Shown one piece after another: positions 26,777 through 35,277 of a DNA stretch of 64,000 nucleotides. The stretch's first letter is position 1, and each line of letters opens with the position of its first letter. Under the pieces are notes generated by a model. It did no database searches and was not told where the DNA came from. It was given only the letters and a program-made list of their open reading frames with translations. The DNA is from an uncultured Porphyromonas sp. (GTDB lineage Bacteria; Bacteroidota; Bacteroidia; Bacteroidales; Porphyromonadaceae), in NCBI RefSeq assembly GCF_938046015.1, contig NZ_CALIXW010000044.1, positions 62,001 to 126,000 of the forward strand, read 5' to 3'. The translations under genes and the position numbers were made by a program.

Positions 26777-29542
26777 ATGAACAAAACGATTACTGTCCTC
26801 GCCCTAGCCAGCTGTCTCAGCCTAGGGGCTGTAGCGCAGAATAGCAGCAGCGGCGCCCTCGTACGGGACAGCAAGAGCGGGCTATCTGTCCCTGGGGCAC
26901 GAATCAGCCTCCACGGGCCTACGACACGCCTGATCGTAGTCGACGCACGGGGTCTCTATCAGCTACCCCAGCTCCCCGAGGGACGCTATACCCTGACGGT
27001 CACGGCCCCAGGCTACGAGGCCAAGCAGCTCGTCTATATCCACAGCCTGGGCAAGGCACTACCTCTACTGGAGCTGGTACCTCTACCCTCCACGCCCGAG
27101 CGCTACGACGAGCTCCTGATAGCTGATGATAGCGACGATGCGGTCAGCGGCAGCGACCGTGTCGCCCTGCTGACCTCCTCGAAGGATCCCTTCCTCTCGG
27201 CCTCCAGCTATGTCTTCAGCACGGCGCGCTTCAGAGCCCGCGGCTACGACAGCCCCTACAGCAGCCAGATGCTCAATGGCGTGGAGATGAACGACCTCAA
27301 TAGCGGCTACTCCGCTTGGTCGCTGTGGGGTGGGCTCAACGATGTCACCCGCCTACAGCAGACCTCGCAGTCCTTCGAGCCCATCGTCTCGGGCATAGGC
27401 AGCGTGGGCATCACAAACAACGTGACGATACGCCCCTCTCAGCTCGGGGCGCAGCGCCGCCTCACCTACTCCAATAGCAACCGCACCTATTCCAACCGCT
27501 TTGCCTTCACTTGGTCGACAGGGGAGAATAAGCGCGGCTGGTCGCTCCTGGCGAGCGTCGTACGCCGCTCGGGAGACGGACAGTACAGCTATGTACGCGG
27601 GCAGTTCTACGACGCGTGGAGCTACTTCCTCGGGATAGAGAAGCGCCTGGACGAGTCGAACCACATCAGCCTGATGGCCCTCGGTGCTCCCACCCGACGC
27701 GGGGTAGCCAGCGCTTCCACCCAGGAGGCCTACGATCTGGCAGGATCGAACTTCTACAACCCCAACATTGGCCGCCAGGCAGGAGCATGGCGCAATGCCC
27801 GCGTCCGCGACAGCCACGAGCCCATCGTGCAGCTCAGCCATTACTTCAACGACCTGCAGCGTCGCCTGCAGATCTCGACCACGATGAGCTATCGCTTCGG
27901 CTACAACAGCTACAGCGCCCTCAACTGGTACAACGCTCCCGACCCACGACCCGACTACTACCGCTACCTCCCCTCCTACTTCACACGCATGGCGACCCCA
28001 GGGAGCCAAGACCCCGAGGCCGCCGCACGCTATGCCGAGCTCTGGCACAGCGATCCCAATACACGCTATATCGACTGGGATCGTATGTATGCTATCAATA
28101 GGGGGAATATGACGACCGTGCGCAATGCCGCAGGTGAGGCATTGGCCACTGGACGCCGTGCTCTGTACATGGTAGAGGATAGGCACACCGATCAGCGAGA
28201 GTTCGCCTGGGCCAGCACGATGGCTTGGCAGCCGCTCAAGCAGCTGGAGCTCAACGGCGGCCTCAGCTACCGACACAACCGCACGGAGAACTTCGCCGTC
28301 GTGGGGGATCTCCTCGGGGCGGACTTCGTCTACGACGTGGACAAGTTCGCCGAGCGCGACTTCGGCGGTGACGCCTCCAAGAGCCAGGTCGACCTCAATC
28401 ACCCCGACCGCATCGTGCAGCGGGGGGATCGCTTCGGGCACGACTACGAGGCGCAGACGAGTCGCTTTGTAGCCTGGGGGCAGGCCACCTATAAGCTGAG
28501 CAAGCTGGATGTCTACGGTGCTCTGGGCTATACCCACACGGCGATGCAGCGTGACGGGAAGCAGCGCCGCGGGCTCTTCCCCGACAACTCCTACGGTCTC
28601 TCCGACCGTGTGAAGTTCAATGACCTCACGGCCAAGGCAGGAGCAATATACAAGCTCAACGGGCACCACTACCTGCAGGCCAACCTCGCCTACGTGGAGC
28701 AGGCACCGACCTTCCGCAACGTCTTCATCTCGCCCCGCACACGCAATAGCTACGTGGAGAACCCCCAGTCCGAGCGTATCCTCAGCGCTGAGGCCAGCTA
28801 TCAGGTACGCCTGCCCTGGCTGCGCGGACGCCTAACGGGCTTCTACGCGCAGATCGCTGACCACACGCAGGCGATGAACTTCTACGACGACAGCCAGGCC
28901 TCCTTCTCCAACTACATCCTCACCGGCATCGACACGCGCCACCTCGGGATGGAGCTCGGGCTCGAGGCTAAGCTCAGTCCCACGCTGACGGCCAATGCCG
29001 CCCTCGCCCTCGGCCAGTACCAGTACGCCAGCAACCCCAGCTACGTGCAGACCATCGACAACTCGGAGAAGATCGTAGACCGTGACGTCATCTACTGGAA
29101 GGGGCTACAGGTCGGCGGCACGCCACAGACGGCAGCCACCGTAGGGCTCACCTACTATGCCCCCTGGTATGCCAACTTCGGGATCAACGCCAACTACTTC
29201 GGGCGCAACTACGTCAGCATGGCTCCCGCGCTGCGTACCGACCGAGCTCGTGCCGCCCTCGACCAGGGCTACATCCACCCCGAGCGCCTACGTGATGGCT
29301 TTACCGTCGACCTCTTCGCTAGCTACTCGTGGCGGATCAAGTACGGCACCTTCCTGCGCTTCAACCTCTCGGTGAGCAACGTGCTGAACAACAAGCAGCT
29401 CCCCAGCGGGGGCTTCGAGCAGCTGCGCGTCCGCACCCAGCGCGACGAGAGTGGCCAGCAGATCCCCTTCCGCCCCTTCGACCCGAAGCTCAGCTACGTC
29501 TATGGGACGACCTTCTTCCTCAACACCACGCTCCAGTTCTAA
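26777..29542 (+). CDS. TonB-dependent receptor with carboxypeptidase-regulatory-like N-domain
   Basis: A 921-residue outer-membrane protein. A signal peptide (MNKTITVLALASCLSLGAVAQ) is followed by a CarboxypepD_reg-like beta-sandwich at about 23-95. The plug holds RFRARGYDSPYSSQMLNGVEMNDLNSG at about 150-180. The 22-stranded barrel region ends YVYGTTFFLNTTLQF with the C-terminal aromatic expected for Bam recognition. It is the first gene of an operon with two DUF5689 lipoproteins and a secreted nuclease. It probably imports nucleic-acid breakdown products or a related ligand. It lacks an adjacent SusD partner. Confidence 0.9.
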   Translation: MNKTITVLALASCLSLGAVAQNSSSGALVRDSKSGLSVPGARISLHGPTTRLIVVDARGLYQLPQLPEGRYTLTVTAPGYEAKQLVYIHSLGKALPLLELVPLPSTPERYDELLIADDSDDAVSGSDRVALLTSSKDPFLSASSYVFSTARFRARGYDSPYSSQMLNGVEMNDLNSGYSAWSLWGGLNDVTRLQQTSQSFEPIVSGIGSVGITNNVTIRPSQLGAQRRLTYSNSNRTYSNRFAFTWSTGENKRGWSLLASVVRRSGDGQYSYVRGQFYDAWSYFLGIEKRLDESNHISLMALGAPTRRGVASASTQEAYDLAGSNFYNPNIGRQAGAWRNARVRDSHEPIVQLSHYFNDLQRRLQISTTMSYRFGYNSYSALNWYNAPDPRPDYYRYLPSYFTRMATPGSQDPEAAARYAELWHSDPNTRYIDWDRMYAINRGNMTTVRNAAGEALATGRRALYMVEDRHTDQREFAWASTMAWQPLKQLELNGGLSYRHNRTENFAVVGDLLGADFVYDVDKFAERDFGGDASKSQVDLNHPDRIVQRGDRFGHDYEAQTSRFVAWGQATYKLSKLDVYGALGYTHTAMQRDGKQRRGLFPDNSYGLSDRVKFNDLTAKAGAIYKLNGHHYLQANLAYVEQAPTFRNVFISPRTRNSYVENPQSERILSAEASYQVRLPWLRGRLTGFYAQIADHTQAMNFYDDSQASFSNYILTGIDTRHLGMELGLEAKLSPTLTANAALALGQYQYASNPSYVQTIDNSEKIVDRDVIYWKGLQVGGTPQTAATVGLTYYAPWYANFGINANYFGRNYVSMAPALRTDRARAALDQGYIHPERLRDGFTVDLFASYSWRIKYGTFLRFNLSVSNVLNNKQLPSGGFEQLRVRTQRDESGQQIPFRPFDPKLSYVYGTTFFLNTTLQF

Positions 29543-29557
29543 TAGCATCCTACCGAC

Positions 29558-30376
29558 ATGACGCTTCATCATCTATATAGCCTACCGCTCATGGGACTGC
29601 TCCTCGTGGGGGCTGTGAGCTGCACGAAGTACAACGAGCCCGACCCGCCGAGCTTTGCCACCGAGCGCAGCGCGGACGAGCTCCCACGCCCGACGCACAC
29701 CATCGCGCAGCTCAAGGAGCTCTACACGCAGGGCGGGCTGACCCTCCAGCGCCCCATCGTCGTCGAGGCCATCGTCGCCTCGGACGATACCGAGGGCAAC
29801 GTCTACCGCAGCTGCTACATCCAGGACTCCACGGGCGGCATGGAGTTGAAGTTTGCCCTCGGCAACCTCAGCACCATCTATCCACAGGGAGCCCGTGTAC
29901 GTCTGCTGTGCCAGGACCTACAGCTCGGCGCCTATGGCGGGCAGATAGGCCTCGGCTACCGCAGTACGGACGCGCGCTACGAGACGGCCTTCCTCCCTGA
30001 GAAGTTCGTCCAGCAGCATCTCTTCATCGTCGGGCGCAGCGAGCTGCAGCCTCGTACGCTGAGCCTATCCGAGCTCAGCACGAGCTATGCTGGGACACTG
30101 GTCCGCATCAAGGACGTACAGTTCGCCGCCTCGGAGCTAGGGCAGACCTACGCCTCCCCCGAGCAGCGCGCTACGCTCGCACAGGTCAATCGTACGCTGA
30201 CCGACCGCACGGGGGCGCAGCTCGTCGTACGCACCAGTAGCTATGCCCGCTTCGCTGGCAAGCAGCTGCCCAAGGGCTCGGGCTCGGTGACGGGTATCCT
30301 GAGCTACTTCCGCACCACACCCCAGCTCATCATCCTCCGCGAGCAGGATGTCCAGCTTACCGACGCTCGCTTCTAG
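29558..30376 (+). CDS. DUF5689 domain lipoprotein
   Basis: A 272-residue lipoprotein; the lipobox ends at Cys22 (LVGAVSCTK). The mature part is one DUF5689 domain (IAQLKELYTQGGL, VVEAIVASDDTEGNVYRSCYIQDSTGGMEL, GIL near the end), an OB-like fold found in Bacteroidetes surface proteins. DUF5689 proteins often sit next to TonB receptors and secreted nucleases, as here. The function is unknown; ligand binding at the surface is a reasonable guess. It starts 15 bp after the receptor stop. Confidence 0.82.
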   Translation: MTLHHLYSLPLMGLLLVGAVSCTKYNEPDPPSFATERSADELPRPTHTIAQLKELYTQGGLTLQRPIVVEAIVASDDTEGNVYRSCYIQDSTGGMELKFALGNLSTIYPQGARVRLLCQDLQLGAYGGQIGLGYRSTDARYETAFLPEKFVQQHLFIVGRSELQPRTLSLSELSTSYAGTLVRIKDVQFAASELGQTYASPEQRATLAQVNRTLTDRTGAQLVVRTSSYARFAGKQLPKGSGSVTGILSYFRTTPQLIILREQDVQLTDARF

Positions 30377-30406
30377 TTCCCAGCCTTCATTCATCACCTC
30401 GAACTA

Positions 30407-32311
30407 ATGACTAAGCATAAGTACAGTCGCTGGACGCTCCTCGCCGCAGCCAGCCTTTGCCTTGCCCTTGGGATCTCCTCCTGTAAGGACAACGACGACG
30501 CCTACACCAAGCCTGAGTACAGCATCACCGCTCCTAAGGCTCAGGATAAGACCTTCGCCATCCCCGAGGCTGGCGGTACGGCTAGCCTCCAGCTGACGAG
30601 CAACCGCTCCTGGAAGGCCGTCACCACCGCCGACTGGATCAACATCAGCCCCAGCGCAGGCGGTGCGGGCAGCGTAGAGATCAAGATCCAGGTGCTGCCC
30701 AATACGGGCGCCAACCGCTCCGCTCAGGTCGCCCTACAGCTGGGCGGCAAGTCCGAGCTCTATACCATCACGCAGACGGGCAGCGGCACGAGCAGCGAGA
30801 CCATCAAGTCCGATGCCGCGGGCCTCGCCGCCTTCATCAAGAAGTACGACACGGGCAGCGAAGTCACCGTGAGCGAGGACGTGAGCCTCAAGGCTGCCCT
30901 CGTCTCGGACATCGAGGCCAACAATCTGACCAACAACCGCAACATCGTCCTGCAGGCAGGCACCCAGGGCATCACGGTGCGCCTGGCCAAGCCGGCCAAC
31001 AAGGCATGGAAGCCTGGTACCGTCTTCGTCGTCAAGGCTAAGGGTGGTAAGGTGCAGCGCTTCAACGGCGGCTCGTTGCAGCTCGACCTCAGCGCCGTCA
31101 CCGACGCCTCCGCAGTCACTGCCAGCGAGAGCCTCGAGACCGTCGAGCCCGTCAAGCTCAGCCTCTCCGATATCTACTCGGGCAAATATGACAACATCCT
31201 CGTAGCCGTAGACGGTGTACAGTTCGCCGCTACAGGCAAGGCGCTGAACCCCAATAAGCCTAGCGGCACACGCGCGCCAGCGAGCTACTACCACCACCTC
31301 AGCGACTGCGTCACCGAGCTACCCCAGGCCGTCGACGGGCTATCCGTCGCCATCTCGGGCTATGCTCCCGAGGCGCTGCGCTCGCAGGCGAGCCCCGAAG
31401 GCAACGGCCGCGTCGTAGGGATCCTACAGATCAATACGCTCAAGAACCAGACGCCTGCCGAGCAGCCCAAGAAGGCCTACAACCTCTGGCCCCGCAGGGC
31501 AGCCGACCTCGCTGGGCTCACGGGCAAGCGCTGCAGCGAGTCGAGCACCCAGCCTAAGCCCACTCCTACGCCCGATCCTGGGCAGGGGACGCAGCAGGCG
31601 CTTAGCCTCAAGGACTTCATCGCCAAGTACCCCGCCACCAGCACCAAGCACCAGATCACCGAGGACATCAGCTTCGAGGCCACCCTCATCACGCAGCTCA
31701 GCGAGGGCAACAGCACGGCGCTGAACCTCACACTACAGAGTGGCGACCAGGGGATCATCGTACGCCTAGGGAAGGACCTCCCCGCGAGCCTCAAGGCTGG
31801 GACGGTATATAAGGTCAAGGCTAAGGGTGCGAGCATCGGCCTCTATAATGGCTCCCTGCAGCTCGAGTTCGCCAAGGACACGGGCGCAGAGGCTGTCCTC
31901 GAGGACACAGGCCGCACGCAGCAGATCCGCCCCAAGAAGCTAACCCTCGCCGAAGTCTATGCAGGCTCCTACGACAATATCCTCGTAGAGCTCAGTGGCG
32001 TGCAATTCAGCCAGCATGGCAAGGCGCTGAACCCCAATAAGCCCAACAATAAAGGCTCCATCCCCAGCTACTTCGCCACCCGCATCGAGGACTGCGCCAC
32101 GAGCCTGCCCACTGGCATCAGTGGTCTGAGCCTAGCCATCTCGGGCAAGGCCTCCTTCAAGGGCGAGACGACGAGCGACAAGGCAGGCACTATCGTCGGT
32201 ATCCTCAGCCGCTCCTTCCGCACGACCAAGACAGGCGAGGTCAAGGAGTTCAACCTCTGGCCTCGTAGCCTCAGCGACATCCGATTCGACGCTCAGCGCT
32301 GCACTAAGTAA
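30407..32311 (+). CDS. Lipoprotein with BACON domain and two tandem DUF5689 domains
   Basis: A 634-residue lipoprotein with Cys26 as lipid anchor (LGISSCKDN). Residues about 48-125 form a BACON-type immunoglobulin-like domain (NRSWKAVTTADWINISPSAG). Two DUF5689 domains follow, about 138-385 and 400-632, joined by a Pro/Thr-rich linker (QPKPTPTPDPGQG). The two copies share YDNILV, GVQF, GKALNPNKP and SGLS/DGLS AISG blocks, showing internal duplication. BACON domains often bind mucin or carbohydrate. The gene lies between a DUF5689 lipoprotein and a nuclease. Confidence 0.8.
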   Translation: MTKHKYSRWTLLAAASLCLALGISSCKDNDDAYTKPEYSITAPKAQDKTFAIPEAGGTASLQLTSNRSWKAVTTADWINISPSAGGAGSVEIKIQVLPNTGANRSAQVALQLGGKSELYTITQTGSGTSSETIKSDAAGLAAFIKKYDTGSEVTVSEDVSLKAALVSDIEANNLTNNRNIVLQAGTQGITVRLAKPANKAWKPGTVFVVKAKGGKVQRFNGGSLQLDLSAVTDASAVTASESLETVEPVKLSLSDIYSGKYDNILVAVDGVQFAATGKALNPNKPSGTRAPASYYHHLSDCVTELPQAVDGLSVAISGYAPEALRSQASPEGNGRVVGILQINTLKNQTPAEQPKKAYNLWPRRAADLAGLTGKRCSESSTQPKPTPTPDPGQGTQQALSLKDFIAKYPATSTKHQITEDISFEATLITQLSEGNSTALNLTLQSGDQGIIVRLGKDLPASLKAGTVYKVKAKGASIGLYNGSLQLEFAKDTGAEAVLEDTGRTQQIRPKKLTLAEVYAGSYDNILVELSGVQFSQHGKALNPNKPNNKGSIPSYFATRIEDCATSLPTGISGLSLAISGKASFKGETTSDKAGTIVGILSRSFRTTKTGEVKEFNLWPRSLSDIRFDAQRCTK

Positions 32312-32332
32312 TCAGGAAGCTCTTACTAAGCA

Positions 32333-33529
32333 ATGAAGACGCTACGCCACCTCCTAGGGCTACTCCCCCTCAGCCTCGTGCTGGGGGGCGTACTCGCGGG
32401 CTGTACGACCGAGCGCCAGGATAAGCCTCGTGACCGCGCAGCCTCTGCTCCGCAGCTCAGCCTCGCCTCCACGCACCTACGCACCAAGCTCCTAGGGTCG
32501 GAGGCCTCCAGCTTCTTCGCCCATCTGCAGAGCCCCGCCGCCTGGCGCCTCGAGCTCCAGCCCGAGAGCGCCCGCAGCTGGGTGAGCCTCTCCCAGACTA
32601 CGGGCGAGGCCAATCCCAATGGCCTCGGGATCAGTGTCTCCACCCAGAGCAACGCGGGGGCAGAGCGCACGGCCCTGCTCATCGTACGCGCTGCGGGAGA
32701 GGCCGACACGCTGCAACTGGTACAGCAGGCCCAGACGACGCAGCCCGGGGGCACGACGGGGATCCACATCCTCGGCGACCCTACCCTGCTGGAGCTCCCC
32801 GCGCTGAGCAAGGGCGCGGAGAACTACTTCGTCACCCACTACGCCGAGGGGCGCGTCAACTACTCCCTAGAGTACGACACCCAGCTACGCCACGCGCGCT
32901 GGGTCGCCTTCTCCTTCGACGAGCAGAGCTCCCGCAAGGCCGTCAGCCGCAGCGGGGATGACGCCTGGGCCTGGGACCCACGTATCCCAGCCGAGTTCTC
33001 AACGGCGCACCTCTTCAGAGGCAGTGGCTACGACCGCGGCCACCTCGTGGCCTCGGAGGACCGAGTGTCCAGCCGTGAGGCTAACCGACAGACCTTCTAC
33101 TACTCCAATATGAGCCCACAAATAGGCGCAGGCTTCAACCAAAGCTATTGGAGCAAGATCGAGGAGCTGGTACGAGGCTGGGGGCGCAATAGCAAGCTGC
33201 GGGATGTGCTCTATGTCGTCAAGGGCGGTACAATACGCCCCGACCAAGTAGAGTCCTACAAGGCCAATAATGTGCTACTCATCCCCAAGTACTACTGGGT
33301 AGCGCTGCTCCGCCAGCAGGGCTCGACCTACCACGCCATCGGGCTCTGGGTCGAGCACAAGAAGTACAGCAATAGCCCAGCCTTCCGCAGCCTCGCGATC
33401 TCGATCGAGGAGCTGGAGCGGCGTACGGGGCTCAACTTCTTCCACCGCCTACCCGACGGCGTTGAGGCCGAGGTAGAGCGCGAGAGCCCCAGTTCGCCCG
33501 CCATCCTCAGCCTCTGGCCTGGCCTCTAG
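32333..33529 (+). CDS. DNA/RNA non-specific endonuclease lipoprotein (DRGH family)
   Basis: A 398-residue lipoprotein with lipobox Cys24 (LAGCTTE). Residues about 40-137 look like a BACON domain. The nuclease domain follows; DRGHLVASEDR contains the catalytic His237, and the metal-binding Asn259 is in YYSNMSPQ. The family (NucA/EndoG-like) cuts single- and double-stranded DNA and RNA. Being lipid-anchored, it likely works at the cell surface or periplasm. It ends the TonB-DUF5689 operon. Confidence 0.92.
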   Translation: MKTLRHLLGLLPLSLVLGGVLAGCTTERQDKPRDRAASAPQLSLASTHLRTKLLGSEASSFFAHLQSPAAWRLELQPESARSWVSLSQTTGEANPNGLGISVSTQSNAGAERTALLIVRAAGEADTLQLVQQAQTTQPGGTTGIHILGDPTLLELPALSKGAENYFVTHYAEGRVNYSLEYDTQLRHARWVAFSFDEQSSRKAVSRSGDDAWAWDPRIPAEFSTAHLFRGSGYDRGHLVASEDRVSSREANRQTFYYSNMSPQIGAGFNQSYWSKIEELVRGWGRNSKLRDVLYVVKGGTIRPDQVESYKANNVLLIPKYYWVALLRQQGSTYHAIGLWVEHKKYSNSPAFRSLAISIEELERRTGLNFFHRLPDGVEAEVERESPSSPAILSLWPGL

Positions 33530-33552
33530 CCTCGCCTAGGCAGCCCCCTATA

Positions 33553-33607
33553 CGAAGAGCATCGCAGGATCCCGAGGAGCCTAGCTCCTAGCCTGCGATG
33601 CTCTTCG
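33553..33607 (+). terminator. Terminator of the TonB-nuclease operon
   Basis: A 16-bp perfect stem (33553-33568 with 33592-33607) with an inner aggagc/gctcct hairpin, 24 bp after the nuclease stop. The T-run is weak. Confidence 0.65.
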
Positions 33608-33655
33608 CTTACTCTCCCCTATCCTTATACCAAGCTACTAAGACCCCATACACGT

Positions 33656-34024
33656 ATGCAAGTCGATCAGATGATCATCGGGCTGGAGCGTATGCGCTTC
33701 TACGCCTACCACGGCGTCGCCCCGCAGGAGCGCGAGGTGGGCAACTACTTCACCCTAGAGTGCCGCGTCGAGGCCGAGGTGTCGGCGGCGATGCAGCACG
33801 ACACCCTCAGCGAGACCATCAGCTACGCCGAGCTCTACGAGGTGATCGCCGAGGAGATGGCCCAGCCCTCACTGCTGCTGGAGTATGTCGTGGGCAGGAT
33901 CGCCTCGGCACTCTTCGATCGCTTCCCGCGGATCAAGGCTCTCGAGCTCTCGCTACGCAAGGACAATCCCCCCTTCCCTGGGCAGCTGGACTCAGCGAGC
34001 TTCTCAATACGTGCACGCCGCTAG
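33656..34024 (+). CDS. folB: Dihydroneopterin aldolase
   Basis: Cleaves 7,8-dihydroneopterin to 6-hydroxymethyl-7,8-dihydropterin in folate synthesis. The protein has 122 residues. Key motifs are RMRFYAYHGVAPQEREVGNYF with the catalytic Tyr/His region, ETISYAELYEVI and LSLRKDNPPFPG, where the Lys is catalytic. It stands alone between a terminator and a convergent tRNA gene. Confidence 0.95.
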   Translation: MQVDQMIIGLERMRFYAYHGVAPQEREVGNYFTLECRVEAEVSAAMQHDTLSETISYAELYEVIAEEMAQPSLLLEYVVGRIASALFDRFPRIKALELSLRKDNPPFPGQLDSASFSIRARR

Positions 34025-34071
34025 GCTACGGCACGACACCACGCCCCAAGGCGGGGCAGGAATATAAAAAG

Positions 34072-34105
34072 AGCAGGGACGAGCGTCGGCGCGCTCGTCC
34101 CTGCT
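34072..34105 (-). terminator. Terminator after the CAU tRNA
   Basis: A 14-bp perfect stem (34072-34085 with 34092-34105). The minus strand continues CTTTTTATATT, so it ends the tRNA transcript; it may also serve folB from the other side. Confidence 0.75.
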
Positions 34106-34130
34106 ACTATCTGTGTGTCTGTATGGAGCG

Positions 34131-34204
34131 TGGTCCCACTTGGGCTTGAACCAAGGACTCCCTGATTATGAGTCAGGTGCTCTAACCGACTGAGCTATAG
34201 GACC
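34131..34204 (-). tRNA. tRNA with CAU anticodon (Met or Ile2)
   Basis: A 74-nt cloverleaf. The acceptor arm is GGTCCTA/TGGGACC with one G-U pair, the D arm GCTC/GAGC, the anticodon arm CCTGA/TCAGG with loop CTCATAA, and the T arm CTTGG/CCAAG with loop TTCAAGC. The anticodon is CAU. It could be elongator tRNA-Met, or tRNA-Ile2 in which TilS changes C34 to lysidine. The 3' CCA is not encoded. It does not have the initiator features (no C-A mismatch at 1-72). Confidence 0.93.
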
Positions 34205-34247
34205 TGAGGAATGGACGCCCCGAGAGGGCCTTCCATTGACTTCGCTG

Positions 34248-34279
34248 CAAAGATAGCGATATTATCAAGACGCTCAAAA
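34248..34279 (-). promoter_or_regulatory. Complete Bacteroidetes promoter for the tRNA
   Basis: The minus strand reads TTTTG, then exactly 19 bp, then TATCTTTG, a full match to the TTTG-N19-TAnnTTTG consensus. It is the best core promoter in the window, as expected for a stable RNA. Confidence 0.8.
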
Positions 34280-34464
34280 TACCCTGGCACTGGGCTAAGG
34301 GCAGCCTCCACGACGCTACTGGAGCGCCTTCGGAGCAAATTTAGCTCCCCCTTCTCGCGGGGAAGCAGCAGGATGTTTCCTTAGCTCGCTCCCTACCCCT
34401 CCCGCTCTTCCCAACTTCCCGAGGCTAGACCTAGCGCGGGGCGCTGCCTGTAGGGAGAGCTGTG

Positions 34465-34548
34465 CTGAGGGATATCAGTCAAGGCACTGGGGGCTATCCC
34501 TCACGAGGCTGAGGGACGCCCGTCAGGAGGCTGAGGGATATCCATCAG
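34465..34548 (+). repeat. Four-unit 22-bp-pitch palindromic repeat element, copy 4
   Basis: Units start at 34465, 34487, 34509 and 34531. Cores are GATATC, GCTATC, GACGCC and GATATC. It lies between the divergent tRNA and cobalamin adenosyltransferase genes; apart from their promoters nothing else is seen in 34280-34646. Confidence 0.88.
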
Positions 34549-34646
34549 CCCCCCGAGAGCTAGCTCCGCGGACAGTCTTCCTCTAGAGGGACATTCCCCC
34601 CAAGCTACCAAGGGGCTCTAAGGCAAGGCGCGTGGGGGGAAAGCCG

Positions 34647-34654
34647 TACCTTTG
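34647..34654 (+). promoter_or_regulatory. -7 promoter element of the cob operon
   Basis: TACCTTTG, 38 bp before the ATG at 34693. No cobalamin riboswitch fits in so short a leader. Confidence 0.6.
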
Positions 34655-34692
34655 TACCAGCAACGCTTTACCTAACTTAAACCTTGCCCTTC

Positions 34693-35277
34693 ATGGCACG
34701 AATAGTAACCAAAACTGGCGACCAAGGTACGACAGGTATCTTCGGTGGCGAACGCATCCCTAAGGATAATATACGTATCGAGGCTAATGGCACCCTCGAC
34801 GAACTCAATGCCCACCTCGGGCTCATACGCTCCTACCTCGCCCTCGAGGATCCCCGTCACAGCTTCATCGGCCAGGTGCAGATGCAGATCATGCAGGCCA
34901 TGAGCCTCGTGGCCACCCGCAGCGAGCGCCGAGCCGAGAACCCCAATAACTTCGACCTCGCTTGGCTGAGCGCCCTCGAGGAGGAGACTGCCCGCCTGAT
35001 GAGCGAGCTCAGTGAGAACGGCTTCTTCATCCTCCCAGGCGGCACACCCCTCTCAGCTCAGATGCAGCTGGCGCGTACCGTAGCACGCCGCGCAGAGCGT
35101 CGCCTCTGGACGCTCGACCGTGAGGACCCGCTGCCCGAGGGGCTCATCCCCTGGGTCAATCGCATGAGTGACTGGCTCTTCGTCCTCGCCAAGTGGGAGA
35201 TGCAGCAGCAGAACTGGCCCGAGGAGCGCTGGCAGGCCTTCAGCTACAAGCGTAAGAAGAAGCCCGCCCATGACTGA
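34693..35277 (+). CDS. Cob(I)yrinic acid a,c-diamide adenosyltransferase (PduO type)
   Basis: Attaches the 5'-deoxyadenosyl ligand to cobalt in corrinoids. The protein has 194 residues from the ATG at 34693; an in-frame TTG 9 bp upstream is a less likely start. The PduO-type ATP-binding N-terminus is clear (RIVTKTGDQGTTGIFGGERIPKD, then EANGTLDELNAHLG). The C-terminal helix TVARRAERRLW carries the conserved Arg residues. Its last codons overlap cobQ by 8 bp. Confidence 0.93.
   Translation: MARIVTKTGDQGTTGIFGGERIPKDNIRIEANGTLDELNAHLGLIRSYLALEDPRHSFIGQVQMQIMQAMSLVATRSERRAENPNNFDLAWLSALEEETARLMSELSENGFFILPGGTPLSAQMQLARTVARRAERRLWTLDREDPLPEGLIPWVNRMSDWLFVLAKWEMQQQNWPEERWQAFSYKRKKKPAHD

Noticed and set aside
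27353..28669. 438-codon open frame opposite the TonB receptor
   Set aside because: It lies wholly inside the receptor gene on the other strand, and its product looks like a compositional shadow.
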